Of a stretch of 64,000 bases of DNA, positions 26,301 through 34,404 are shown piece by piece. The stretch comes from Proteiniclasticum sp043951855 (lineage in GTDB: Bacteria > Bacillota > Clostridia > Clostridiales > Clostridiaceae). The notes beneath the pieces are model-generated. The model had not been told where the DNA came from and made no database searches. It saw nothing but the letters and a program-made list of their open reading frames with translations. The first letter of the stretch is position 1. Every line of letters begins with the position of its first letter. The DNA lies in assembly GCF_043951855.1 (NCBI RefSeq), contig NZ_JBINJW010000005.1, positions 62,001-126,000 of the forward strand, written 5' to 3'. The position numbers and the translations under genes are program-made.

Positions 26301-27106
26301 CCATGGATGTTACCTTACGAGATGGTACAGAAAAGACCATCATTCTGAAAGACATTGCCGACATTTCCGTGACGGAAAGCGTCATGTCCATAAGAAGAAC
26401 GAATTCCAGCAGATACATGACGGTATCGGCCTCCATTGCTGACGGCTACAACATCGGCCTTGTGAGCAGAGACTTTGAGGATAAGCTGAGCAGCCTGGAA
26501 GTGCCGGAAGGATATGTGGTGACACTGGAAGGAGAGAACGAGACCATCCAGGACACCATGGGAGATCTGATCATCATGATTCTTCTGGCCATTGTGTTCA
26601 TCTATCTCATCATGGTGGCGCAGTTCCAGAATCTTCTGTCCCCGTTCATTGTACTGTTTACACTGCCACTGGCCTTTACAGGCGGATTCCTCTTGCTGTA
26701 CATCCTGGGGATGGAGCTTTCGGTCATATCGATGCTCGGATTCCTGGTACTGGCTGGCGTTGTCGTCAACAACGGTATCGTGTTCGTGGATTATGTGAAT
26801 CAGCTGAGAGAAAGAGGCTATACCAAGCGGGAAGCACTGCTTAAGGCTGGTACCACAAGACTGCGTCCCATTGTCATGACTGCCCTCACCACGGTCCTAG
26901 CTATGGCTACACTTGCCATGGGCTACGGAAGCGGTGCGGAAATGATGCAGCCCATGGCCGTGGTTACGGTGGGTGGACTCTCCTATGCGACACTTCTGAC
27001 ACTCTTCATCGTTCCGGTTCTCTATGACATCTTAAACAGAGAAAAAAAGAGAGACATGGAGGAAGAGAACGGACCTGCTCCTAAAGAGGAGGGTACTCAT
27101 GCATAA
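23312..27106 (+). CDS. RND-family efflux permease (Gram-positive AcrB/SwrC type)
   Basis: A 1264-residue RND transporter. It has the N-terminal span (YTVVVAVILTIVLGVISFMGMKTDLLPTIDLPYVVV), the TM4 charged motif region (GLALGVGMLVDNSIVVIENI) and the second-half counterpart (FLVLAGVVVNNGIVFVDYVNQL). It is about 200 residues longer than AcrB: residues about 190-440 form a coiled-coil insert rich in Ala, Glu and Lys within the first extracytoplasmic loop, as seen in several Gram-positive RND pumps. No membrane-fusion or outer-membrane partner is encoded here. A short glycine-rich loop (MRGGGAGFMGFGGGGGMQGA) follows in the second loop. Likely exports amphiphilic drugs or lipopeptides. Its stop overlaps the tetR start by 8 bases. 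Confidence 0.93.
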   Translation: MFSKYSVKKPYTVVVAVILTIVLGVISFMGMKTDLLPTIDLPYVVVITPYPGASPEKVEQLVTRPMEAALGTSSGLSSIQSVSSENSSMIFMEYVQGTNMDSAMIELSGSIDQVKGSMDEGIGSPILMKISPDMLPIFVASVDVEGMELDELSEFAEEVVMPSFERQEGVAAVTGSGLVESRLEISLVPEKIAALNEKVKGNIQTELAKAENELKDAQEALASGQKTLATESTNQKEQIAKASTELNSAMGNLNALLAEEASLTAEKAALEAAREQLGSILDMNAVFESIFPDGAENLTPEDFQAILDSIQSGVPENMEGMTQEGAAQLSEQAAEAIKTLIAVELDLQSINIRQMTLNAMKPQLESGLNEAKSAYEQLEAGKITMAVELAKAEVQMQNGMTELDKGLATFEESKEEALSSADLTNILTEEMISNILKAQNFSMPAGYIAEGDDQILVKVGDNFEEPQEIDSLVLFSMEPIGDIYLNEVAEVGKKDNSDELYTKVNGNNGVLLTFQKQSTSSTAEVSDAIEAEIERLEAENEGLSITPMMDQGDYIDMITSSVMQNLLFGGLLAILVLIIFLRDLKPTFVIALSIPISLTFAVVLMYFSNVTLNVISLSGLALGVGMLVDNSIVVIENIYRLRKEGMPADEAAIQGAKEVSGAIFASTLTTISVFLPIVFTEGISRQLFTDMGLTIAYSLVASLIVALTLVPSMGATLLRKTSEKPHKWFDGTTRAYEKALSVALRFKPLVILFAVGMLGLSIFGVTRIGTAFIPEVDSPQMSATYEAPDGLKTSEVNALNDEVVEKILSIEAVETVGVMRGGGAGFMGFGGGGGMQGADASTFYILLKDDREMTNRDVERMIYEVTEDMGGEVAVSASNMDLSALGGSGIQVQIKGFDLDTMADIARDAAALLEETEGTDEVTTGLEDAGEEIRIEVNKDKAIVEGLTVAQVFAEVSSALSEEITATQLTEMGTSYPVVLLKPSMEGLSRDTIGDLSMDVTLRDGTEKTIILKDIADISVTESVMSIRRTNSSRYMTVSASIADGYNIGLVSRDFEDKLSSLEVPEGYVVTLEGENETIQDTMGDLIIMILLAIVFIYLIMVAQFQNLLSPFIVLFTLPLAFTGGFLLLYILGMELSVISMLGFLVLAGVVVNNGIVFVDYVNQLRERGYTKREALLKAGTTRLRPIVMTALTTVLAMATLAMGYGSGAEMMQPMAVVTVGGLSYATLLTLFIVPVLYDILNREKKRDMEEENGPAPKEEGTHA

Positions 27107-27749
27107 TACGGAGAAGTACACACAAAAGCAGATCCTGATCTTTGAAGGGGTCATGACCCTTCTTAGAGAAGGAAGACAGATTCACGAATTGAAAGTGGCG
27201 GATATCGCAGAATCCTGCGGTATGGGAAAAAGTACAGCCTATGAATATTTTTCAAGCAAGGAAGAGATTATAAGAGAAGCTCTGGGCTATCACCTGAAGC
27301 AGAGCTTCATGCAGCTTACGGAGTTTGTGTTCAAGGAAACCACCTTCAAAGGGATGGCAAGAAATGCACTGGACTATCTGGAAAAGAGTCTGGAAGAACG
27401 ATTCACCGGTATTTTTCTCATGCTGCTTACAGAGAAGCATGAGAAAATGAAAAGCGGATCCTACATGGATGAAAACATGCAAATGAAAATGGAGAGCATT
27501 GTTCTCTACCAGATCGAGCGTGCCATGATCCGAGGCAAAGAGGAAGGTCAGATCGGAGAAGAGATGACCCTTGAAGATGTGAGGATGACGACTTTCGGAT
27601 TCTTCACAGCTTATGTCCATGAACTTGTACAGCTGAAAATGACAGAGTGCAGAGTGCAGAGGCCGGAGCTTACCGAGAGTCAGGCGAGAGAAGAGATTGC
27701 TGTCTTAAAGGACAGAACACTGAAGCTTTTATTGAAGACGCTGCACTGA
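27099..27749 (+). CDS. TetR/AcrR-family regulator of the RND pump
   Basis: A 216-residue TetR protein with an N-terminal helix-turn-helix (ELKVADIAESCGMGKSTAYEYFSSKEEII, residues about 28-60) and a helical ligand domain. It is cotranscribed and overlapping with the RND gene and probably binds the CCGACCG palindrome in the pump promoter. ATG 27099 has a GGAGGG site inside the end of the pump gene. The ligand would be a pump substrate. Confidence 0.9.
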   Translation: MHNTEKYTQKQILIFEGVMTLLREGRQIHELKVADIAESCGMGKSTAYEYFSSKEEIIREALGYHLKQSFMQLTEFVFKETTFKGMARNALDYLEKSLEERFTGIFLMLLTEKHEKMKSGSYMDENMQMKMESIVLYQIERAMIRGKEEGQIGEEMTLEDVRMTTFGFFTAYVHELVQLKMTECRVQRPELTESQAREEIAVLKDRTLKLLLKTLH

Positions 27750-27782
27750 TTGAAGCTCTACAGTAAACATAGGAATTCAGAT

Positions 27783-27831
27783 AAAGAGCCCCATCAGAAG
27801 ATCAGTTACTGGTCTTCTGATGGGGCTCTTT
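27783..27831. terminator. strong bidirectional terminator between tetR and lysR
   Basis: A perfect 19-bp stem (27783-27801 with 27813-27831) and 11-nt loop, with T-rich ends in both directions. It ends the rightward RND-tetR operon and the leftward lysR transcript. Confidence 0.92.
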
Positions 27832-27887
27832 CATGTAATAAAACAGATATTAAAGGTGAGGTTTCATAACAACGAATGTTAGTGCTT

Positions 27888-28790
27888 TCAGTCCAGTTTC
27901 TTCTTGAAATAGAACTTGAAATAATCAATCAGATAATTCTGTGCTGAGGTATAATTAATTCTCTTTCGCCAGAAGAATGATATTTTCCATGGAACAGGTT
28001 CTGTAAATGGAGTAGCTTTTATACCTTTCATATTGAACAGATTCTGAATCGCAATGGGGAGGAATGTTATTGTATCCTGATCCTTAATGCTTGCAAAAAG
28101 GTAATCCCAGGAGGACGCAGTCAACATGCTTTTGACCTTTACATTGTTTTCAGACAAGTGATTCTGGAAGATATGATGTGCAGAATAGGTATCGTCAACG
28201 ATGGCTATATCCTTATTCTCCAGATCTGTCCAATGAATTGACTTTTTCGACGCTAGTTCATTATTTCTTGACATGTATAGAGCAAATTCACTAAGATGAA
28301 TGTCTATAAAATTGAAATGATCATCCTGATACAAGTTTGAATCAACGAGAATAGCAAAGTTGATTTTCTCATTTTTCATCATTTCTTCCAATGTATGTCC
28401 GCCATATTCCAGAACAGTAACTTTGACCTGATCATTTTTGGATTTGATTTTATTGAGAAAGTCAGTGAATAAAGTCGTAATCACAAGAGGCGGGATACCT
28501 AAAACAACTTCTCCTTCCTCACTTCTGGAACGAAGTTCTATGATTCCCATTAGTTCATCATATTCGGAGAGGACTCTCTTCGCATGGTCATAAATGATCT
28601 GACCATCGACGGTGAGATGAGAGAGTCTGCCTTTATGACGCTCAAAAATCATAAAATTTACAGTAGCTTCCATCTGAGAGACAGATTTGCTGAGAGCTGG
28701 TTGAGATATAAAAAGTTCTTTTGAGGCTTGAGTGATGTTAAAACCATTTTCTACAATAGCCACGAGATATTTCAGTTGAAGTATATTCAT
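27888..28790 (-). CDS. LysR-family transcriptional regulator
   Basis: A 300-residue LysR protein: the helix-turn-helix (LKYLVAIVENGFNITQASKELFISQPALSKSV) at residues 5-40 and a substrate-binding domain of two Rossmann-like lobes. The start codon at 28790 has a GGGAGGT site; a longer reading to 28883 is not needed. It is divergent from the extra ctfB gene and its promoter region carries a CATAA-N7-TTATG dyad (T-N11-A pattern) at 28979 that recurs before ctfA at 31619. It is the likely activator of both CoA-transferase promoters; the coinducer could be acetoacetate or a related acid, which is inference. Confidence 0.9.
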   Translation of the reverse strand: MNILQLKYLVAIVENGFNITQASKELFISQPALSKSVSQMEATVNFMIFERHKGRLSHLTVDGQIIYDHAKRVLSEYDELMGIIELRSRSEEGEVVLGIPPLVITTLFTDFLNKIKSKNDQVKVTVLEYGGHTLEEMMKNEKINFAILVDSNLYQDDHFNFIDIHLSEFALYMSRNNELASKKSIHWTDLENKDIAIVDDTYSAHHIFQNHLSENNVKVKSMLTASSWDYLFASIKDQDTITFLPIAIQNLFNMKGIKATPFTEPVPWKISFFWRKRINYTSAQNYLIDYFKFYFKKKLD

Positions 28791-29142
28791 AATCAGTACC
28801 TCCCGTTGTCTTGATTTATAATTGCATATTATCGTTTGATGCATGAGTCTGTTTTTCAGTGAGCAGCAAAATTTGTGAATCACAGAGGATCACCACCCGC
28901 TTTCAATCAAACAATCATTATATTTTCTTTCGTGGAAAAGAGATTTTTGATAAAAATCTAATTAAAATCAGTATATACCATAAGCATTGGTTATGGAAAG
29001 ATGAAATTTTAGTATTAGACGAATATTCAGAAAAAAGGTTTAATGATTGTGAAAGCGTTTACGATAAATATTGAAGTCGGGAGAATGAATCAGTTGATAT
29101 TATGAAGAATACACTTGATGAAATTCCCAGGAGGGAAGCAAA
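28791..29142 (+). other. 352-bp divergent regulatory region lysR / ctfB paralogue
   Basis: No gene. It contains an 8-bp palindrome with a 3-base centre at 28941-28959 (AGATTTTT-GAT-AAAAATCT), the LysR box, a weak promoter and a cre-like box, all listed separately. The segment from 28979 to 29063 aligns without gaps to 31619-31703 upstream of ctfA. Confidence 0.7.
28979..29063 (+). promoter_or_regulatory. LysR box, promoter and cre-like box of the ctfB paralogue
   Basis: LysR-type box CATAA-N7-TTATG at 28979-28995; -35 TAGACG at 29016 and -10 TTTAAT at 29039 (17-base spacer); cre-like GTGAAAGCGTTTACG at 29049-29063. With a start point near 29051 the LysR box centres at about -64 and the cre box covers +1. 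That is the classic layout of a LysR-activated, CcpA-repressed promoter. Confidence 0.65.
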
Positions 29143-29862
29143 ATGGAAAAGAATACTGCAGCAAAGTTTATCGCTAAAAGAATCGCAGGAGATCTCGAGT
29201 ATGGTTCAGTAGTAAATCTTGGTATAGGACTTCCAACTTCTGTATCTGATTATATTTCTGATGATATGGAGGTCGTGATGCATGCTGAAAATGGCGTGGT
29301 TGGCATGGGTTCTGGCACCTCTCTTGACGAGATATATAATAATGCCTCCAATAGAGGATATGCTGTTAGTGAGGTAACTGCTCTTCTTATTAATGCAGGT
29401 TCTACGAAGGCTGGAATACTAAGAGGGGCATCTTTCTTCGACAGCAGTGCGTCATTTGGCTTGATTCGCGGAGGTCATGTGGATGTGACTGTACTTGGCA
29501 CCATGGAAGTGGACCAGGAGGGGAATATTGCAAACTGGATGATTCCGGGTCAGAAGCTCAATGGAATGGGTGGAGCAATGGATCTCTGTGTTGGCGCAAA
29601 AAAAGTCTTTATTGCTACCTATCATCAGACAAAAGGAAAGCCTAAGCTTCTGAAGAAATGCAGACTTCCACTGACAGCCAGGGGCGTTGTCACAACAATT
29701 TATACGGAGATGGGCGTTTTTGATGTGAATTCTGAAGGACTCAGAGTAAGAGAATACAATCCGCAATTTACTCTTTCAGAAATTCGGGATGCTACAGAAG
29801 CAGAGCTCATCATAGACGATCATGTTAAGAAAACACCTGATTATTATTTTGAAAATCTATGA
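29143..29862 (+). CDS. 3-oxoacid CoA-transferase subunit B, orphan paralogue
   Basis: A 239-residue B-type subunit of family I CoA-transferases. It begins with AAKFIAKRIAGDLEYGSVVNLGIGLPTSV and has the active-site region VVMHAENGVVGMG, where the Glu is the catalytic residue that forms the CoA thioester. It is close in sequence to the ctfB at 32398 over its full length but has no A subunit next to it; a sodium symporter gene follows instead. It could share the A subunit at 31742 or form a mixed enzyme with altered specificity. ATG 29143 has a GGAGGG site. Confidence 0.9.
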   Translation: MEKNTAAKFIAKRIAGDLEYGSVVNLGIGLPTSVSDYISDDMEVVMHAENGVVGMGSGTSLDEIYNNASNRGYAVSEVTALLINAGSTKAGILRGASFFDSSASFGLIRGGHVDVTVLGTMEVDQEGNIANWMIPGQKLNGMGGAMDLCVGAKKVFIATYHQTKGKPKLLKKCRLPLTARGVVTTIYTEMGVFDVNSEGLRVREYNPQFTLSEIRDATEAELIIDDHVKKTPDYYFENL

Positions 29863-29919
29863 TTGATGATGATTTTCACAGCTACAGCAAATGAAATATG
29901 AATACGAAAGGAGAAAAGT

Positions 29920-31392
29920 ATGAACGGGAACTTATTAGCACTATTAGTTATTGTTGTGTATGTTATTGCATTATTTGCGTTTGCGTATTACGCAAGAATC
30001 AGACAGAAGAAAATGGAGATGGGGAAGGAGGAAAATGCAGAAAGTTACCTTCTGGCTGGAAGATCCTTTGGTCCGTATCTTGTCATGTTTACCCTTATCG
30101 GGTCAGCCATTGGAGCAAATGGAACCGTTGGTATCGCACAGAACGGATATAAGTTCGGAATTTCTGCCGGATGGTATGATGGTGCTTTTGGAATAGGTAT
30201 TATTATTACGGCATTATTGTTTATTAAAAAACTGAGGAAAATGAATATCACTACCGTCACGGAAGTCTATGGAGACTATTATGGGGAATCCACCAGAGCA
30301 TTAGTCTCTGTCGGACAGATCTTCATGATCTATACCATCATGGTTGCACAGTTTGTTGCTGGAGGATCTATTCTGAATAGCCTGATGCCTGAATATTTCT
30401 CCTTTAATGGAGGAATGCTTGTTTCAGCTGTCCTTTTCATTGGAATTACACTCATCGGAGGGCTCTCCTCCGCTGGAGTCACCAATGTTGTAAATATCGT
30501 GTTTCTTTATGTGTCTGTAGCTGTGGCGGTAATTTTTGCTGTGAATAATATCGGAGGAATGGAGAACCTGCTTTCCAGTCTACCAGACCGGGAACTCTTT
30601 ACGCATCCTACGAAAGGACTTTCGTTAGGCATAACGATATCCTATCTTGCACTGTTTCTTGTTAATGTACCCACTGGTACAGCCACCATACAGATGGCTT
30701 TCTCCGCAAAGACTGAGAAGGCGGCTTTCTGGGGATATATAGGAGCGGGGCTTCTGGTGCTTCCATTTGGTTTTTTCACAGCACTACTTGGAATGGCTGC
30801 GGCGATAGAGTTTCCTGGTCTTGAAAACAGTGCTTCGGCTCTACCGATGCTTGTGACGACATTTCCACCTCTGGTGGCAGGATTTATACTGGCGGGTTTA
30901 TGGGCGTCAATTATTTCTTCAGCCACAACCTATATCCTCGGGGGTTCTGCATTATTTGTCAATGATGTCTATAGGAATCTCGCGAAGGGAAAAAGAAACA
31001 ACAGGAAAGAGTTACTGATTTCCAAGCTGGTAGGACTTGTATTTGCTTTAGTGTCTCTGTTTACAGCATTCTATGTAAGAAGTCTTCTGCAGTTTACAAC
31101 ATTAGGATTATCCCTATCTGTAGGATACTTCATCATTCTCATCGGATCACTGTATCTGCCAAAAACAGCGAAGAAGTCCACCGCAAATGTTGTGCTTCTG
31201 GTGAGCTTTGCAAATATAGTACTATGGCTTCTTATACCATCGTTAGCATCAGTTCTCCCACATGTTGTATTTCTACACCTGATCACATGCCCAATTGCAT
31301 ATCTGCTAGTTATGCTGCTGGATAAGAGACCTGCTTACTTCAGAACTTCTGCCTACACAGAAAAATACGGTAAGAAATCAGCAGTTTCATAA
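29920..31392 (+). CDS. sodium:solute symporter (SSS family)
   Basis: A 490-residue protein with about 13 membrane spans. The N-terminal YLLAGRSFGPYLVMFTLIGSAIGANGTVG region is the SSS signature for sodium and substrate contact. SSS members carry sugars, proline, acetate or other monocarboxylates. It is cotranscribed with the extra CoA-transferase B subunit, so a short-chain acid such as acetoacetate, 3-hydroxybutyrate or butyrate is likely, but the sequence alone does not show the substrate. A strong terminator follows. Confidence 0.9.
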   Translation: MNGNLLALLVIVVYVIALFAFAYYARIRQKKMEMGKEENAESYLLAGRSFGPYLVMFTLIGSAIGANGTVGIAQNGYKFGISAGWYDGAFGIGIIITALLFIKKLRKMNITTVTEVYGDYYGESTRALVSVGQIFMIYTIMVAQFVAGGSILNSLMPEYFSFNGGMLVSAVLFIGITLIGGLSSAGVTNVVNIVFLYVSVAVAVIFAVNNIGGMENLLSSLPDRELFTHPTKGLSLGITISYLALFLVNVPTGTATIQMAFSAKTEKAAFWGYIGAGLLVLPFGFFTALLGMAAAIEFPGLENSASALPMLVTTFPPLVAGFILAGLWASIISSATTYILGGSALFVNDVYRNLAKGKRNNRKELLISKLVGLVFALVSLFTAFYVRSLLQFTTLGLSLSVGYFIILIGSLYLPKTAKKSTANVVLLVSFANIVLWLLIPSLASVLPHVVFLHLITCPIAYLLVMLLDKRPAYFRTSAYTEKYGKKSAVS

Positions 31393-31411
31393 ACATGTTA
31401 CATCCTCAACG

Positions 31412-31450
31412 AAGGCGATCCATCAGTGATCGCCTTTATTTTTTTTTGCT
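31412..31450 (+). terminator. terminator after the SSS symporter
   Basis: A 9-bp perfect stem AAGGCGATC/GATCGCCTT (31412-31420 with 31428-31436), 7-nt loop, then a T-rich run with ten consecutive T. Confidence 0.93.
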
Positions 31451-31741
31451 GATTGCAGTACTTAACGCGTGTGTAAGGAAGGTGGAAGTTTCTATAATAA
31501 CCGTATAAATCTCAGTAATGGGTAATAACTGGAGATATTACGACATTCTAAATCTGAAGCCCTAAAGAGATGAACAATTTGATGATTTGTCAATGATAAA
31601 ATTGATTATTTTTATCAACATAACCCGAGGTTATGGATAGATGAGTTTTGTAAAGTAGACGATTACAGAACTGAATGGTTATATAGAACTGTAAGCGTTT
31701 TCGGGTTATAGCGAAACTTCTAGTTTAAAGGAGGAATAATT
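31451..31741 (+). other. regulatory region upstream of ctfA
   Basis: About 290 bases without a gene. It holds a palindrome TGATAAAA/TTTTATCA at 31594-31617, then the LysR box, promoter and cre-like box listed separately. The first 140 bases show nothing I can name. Confidence 0.6.
31619..31703 (+). promoter_or_regulatory. LysR box, promoter and cre-like box of the ctfAB operon
   Basis: CATAA-N7-TTATG at 31619-31635, here extended to a perfect CATAACC-CGA-GGTTATG; -35 TAGACG at 31656 and -10 TTATAT at 31679 (17-base spacer); cre-like CTGTAAGCGTTTTCG at 31689-31703. All three elements have the same mutual spacing as those before the ctfB paralogue. Confidence 0.65.
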
Positions 31742-32398
31742 TTGAACAAAGTAGTAACTTTGGAACAGGCAATTGAGAATATCAAAGACGGATCCACTAT
31801 CATGATCAGTGGATTTGGAGGAAATGGTGCACCACATACGGTAATAGACGCATTGGTGGAAAAGAATGTCAGGGATCTGACACTGATCTGCAACGACTCT
31901 GGTGTTAAGGATTTTGGGGCAGGAAGATTATTCACGAACAATCAGGTGAAGAAAGTCATCTGTTCCATTATAGGACCCAATCCTGTCTCAGTGGTGCAGC
32001 ATGCAGAGGGCACTCTTGAAGTAGAGCTCTACCCGCAAGGAAGCCTGGCTGAAAAAATCAGAGCTGGCGGATATGGTCTAGGTGGTGTTCTGACGAAAGC
32101 AGGTCTGGGCACGCTGGTTGAAGAAGGAAAGCAGAAAGTAATGGTTCAAGGAGAAGAGTATCTTCTGGAAGAACCTTTAAAGGCAGAATTCGCATTAATA
32201 TATGCTTCCATAGGGGATACAGCAGGAAACTGCAGATACTATGGATCCGCTCATGCCCATGCGCCAAGTATGGCCGCTGCAGCAGATTACACAATCCTAG
32301 AAGTGGGTCAGCTTGTAGAACTTGGAGAAATTGAACCCCAGGATATTCATACACAACAGGTATTAGTAGATGCCGTAGTTGTAAAAGGAGGAAAATAA
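31742..32398 (+). CDS. ctfA: 3-oxoacid/acetoacetate CoA-transferase subunit A
   Basis: A 218-residue A subunit of family I CoA-transferase. Marks: the glycine-rich SGFGGNGAPHTVIDALVEK near residue 22, and the ICSIIGPNPVSV and GGYGLGGVLTKAGLGT segments. With CtfB it moves CoA between acetoacetate (or another acid) and acetyl-CoA or succinyl-CoA. The start is TTG 31742 after AAAGGAGG. It overlaps ctfB by one base (TAATG) and starts the C4-metabolism operon ctfAB-thl-bdh-hbd-gntP. Confidence 0.93.
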   Translation: MNKVVTLEQAIENIKDGSTIMISGFGGNGAPHTVIDALVEKNVRDLTLICNDSGVKDFGAGRLFTNNQVKKVICSIIGPNPVSVVQHAEGTLEVELYPQGSLAEKIRAGGYGLGGVLTKAGLGTLVEEGKQKVMVQGEEYLLEEPLKAEFALIYASIGDTAGNCRYYGSAHAHAPSMAAAADYTILEVGQLVELGEIEPQDIHTQQVLVDAVVVKGGK

Positions 32399-33111
32399 TG
32401 GATAAAGCAGCAGCAGCAAAGTTTATTGCGAAGAGAATTGCAGGAGATCTGAAGAAAGGTTCCCTGGTGAATCTCGGTGTAGGTCTACCTACAGCAGTGG
32501 CAGATTATGTGACTGAGGATATGGATGTCCTGATGCATGGAGAAAATGGAGTAATCGGACTTGGCTCCACTGCATTTGATGTCATCAAGAAAACAGAAGG
32601 AAAAGATAAGAAGCTTGTTGAGCAGGAAGATCTGGTTATTAACGCAGGTGCTGGAAAGACTGGCATATCCAAAGGAGCCTCCTTCTTTGACAGTACTGTT
32701 TCTTTCGGTATCATTCGCGGTGGACACATTGATGCAACCGTACTGGGTACCATGGAAGTGGCAGAGAATGGTGATATCGCTAACTACATGATACCAGGCA
32801 AGAAGGTTGCGGGCATGGGTGGAGCGATGGATTTATGTGTTGGAGCAAAGAAGGTATTCGTGGCAACCTACCATACTGCTGGAGGAAGACCCAAAATCCT
32901 GAAGAAATGCACATTACCACTGACTGCCAAAGGTGTCGTTACAAGTATCTACACAGAAATGGGCGTATTTGATGTAACAGATGAAGGAATAAGAGTACGA
33001 GAATACAATCCAGAATACACATTAGAGGAAATCAAGGCTGCTACTGAAGCAGAACTGATTGTTCCCGATGATGTTCAAACAACACCTGCACATTATTTCG
33101 AAAATCTTTAA
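32398..33111 (+). CDS. ctfB: 3-oxoacid/acetoacetate CoA-transferase subunit B
   Basis: A 237-residue B subunit. The catalytic Glu lies in VLMHGENGVIGLG (about residue 46 of the protein). The C-terminal part has KCTLPLTAKGVVTSIYTEMGVFDV, typical of the family. It is coupled to ctfA and closely resembles the orphan paralogue at 29143. The likely reaction is activation of acetoacetate (from 3-hydroxybutyrate oxidation) to acetoacetyl-CoA, which the following thiolase cleaves. Confidence 0.94.
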   Translation: MDKAAAAKFIAKRIAGDLKKGSLVNLGVGLPTAVADYVTEDMDVLMHGENGVIGLGSTAFDVIKKTEGKDKKLVEQEDLVINAGAGKTGISKGASFFDSTVSFGIIRGGHIDATVLGTMEVAENGDIANYMIPGKKVAGMGGAMDLCVGAKKVFVATYHTAGGRPKILKKCTLPLTAKGVVTSIYTEMGVFDVTDEGIRVREYNPEYTLEEIKAATEAELIVPDDVQTTPAHYFENL

Positions 33112-33135
33112 AAGATAGATTATAAGGAGAAGATT

Positions 33136-34389
33136 ATGACGAAGAGAAGAATAGAAGATCCAGTAGTTATTGTAGGCGCAGCCAGAACTCCAGTTGGAGC
33201 ATACCTTGGAGAACTAAAGACTGTTCCCACTGAGGAACTTGGTGCCATCGCACTGAAAGAAGCGGCTAAGAGAGCAAAGATTGAACTGTCAGAGATTGAT
33301 GAAGTTGTTACTGGACATGTCAACGGTACACAGGTCCACAATAATATTTCAAGAGTCATATCTCTACTTGCAGGATGTGCAAAAGAATCTACAGCTATGA
33401 GTGTCAATAGAATCTGTGGATCAGGGTTTCAGTCTGCAATCAATGCATATCAGGACCTGGTGCTAGGTGATGCGAAAATCGTCGCAGCAGGCGGAGCTGA
33501 AAGCCTGTCAAGAGCAGAATTTTTCCTTCCTTTGGAAACAAGATACAACCCGCTGAAATCTGGAGACTTTAAGGTGCTTGATGCGAATCTGGAAGGTCAC
33601 AGAAATGCTCAGCCAAGAAGCATGTATCCACAGATCACTCATATGGGAGATACTGCGGAGATTCTTGTGGAGAAATATAATATTTCAAGAGAAGACCAAG
33701 ACCAGTTTGCTTTCGACAGCCAGATGAAAGCAAAAAGAGCTCTAGAAAACGGAAGATTTTCTCAGGAAATAGTACCTGTAGAAATCAAGGATAGAAAAGG
33801 GAACGTGACAGTAGTAGATACAGATGGTCATCCAAAGCCAAACACTTCACTTGAAAAACTGGCAACCATCAGACCGGCGTTCAGAAGAGATGGAAAAGGA
33901 ACTGTTACTGCAGGAAATGCTTCTGGACTTAACGATGGAGCAGGTTATGAGATCTTCACAACAGAATCTGTAGCAAAGGAAAAAGGACTGGATATCCTCG
34001 CTAGAATGGTGGACTATGCTATTGTAGGTGTTGAACCAAGTGAAATGGGTATGGGCCCAGTTCCAGCGATCCGAAAGATTCTGGAAAACAATGATCTGAC
34101 ACTGGAAGACATCGATATCCTCGAAATCAACGAAGCTTTCGCAGGACAGACCTTAGCTTGTCTGAAGGAGTTAGGTAATTACATTGGAACACCTCTATAT
34201 GAGAGACTGAATCCGAATGGTGGAGCAATTGCACTTGGACATCCTCTTGGAATGACTGGTGCAAGAATCATAACAACAATGCTGTATGAGCTAAAGAACC
34301 ATCCGGAGAAGAAGTACGCTCTCGGTTCAGCATGTATTGGTGGTGGACAGGGAATTGCAGTACTTCTTGAAAATCCCAGTGCTAAATAG
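33136..34389 (+). CDS. thiolase (acetyl-CoA C-acetyltransferase type)
   Basis: A 417-residue thiolase. The nucleophile is Cys94 in NRICGSGFQS; the C-terminal His is in GGAIALGHPLGMTGARI and the second Cys in SACIGGGQG, all as expected. The NEAFAGQTLACL segment is a slight variant of NEAFA. It cleaves acetoacetyl-CoA to two acetyl-CoA or works in reverse. At 417 residues it is slightly longer than the usual 392. Follows ctfB by 24 bases with AAGGAGA. Confidence 0.94.
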   Translation: MTKRRIEDPVVIVGAARTPVGAYLGELKTVPTEELGAIALKEAAKRAKIELSEIDEVVTGHVNGTQVHNNISRVISLLAGCAKESTAMSVNRICGSGFQSAINAYQDLVLGDAKIVAAGGAESLSRAEFFLPLETRYNPLKSGDFKVLDANLEGHRNAQPRSMYPQITHMGDTAEILVEKYNISREDQDQFAFDSQMKAKRALENGRFSQEIVPVEIKDRKGNVTVVDTDGHPKPNTSLEKLATIRPAFRRDGKGTVTAGNASGLNDGAGYEIFTTESVAKEKGLDILARMVDYAIVGVEPSEMGMGPVPAIRKILENNDLTLEDIDILEINEAFAGQTLACLKELGNYIGTPLYERLNPNGGAIALGHPLGMTGARIITTMLYELKNHPEKKYALGSACIGGGQGIAVLLENPSAK

Positions 34390-34404
34390 GAAGGGTGAGA
34401 ATTG

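Noticed and set aside
28859..29074. 71-codon frame in the lysR/ctfB regulatory region
   Set aside because: It covers the LysR box, promoter and cre-like box, and the paralogous region upstream of ctfA does not keep it open.
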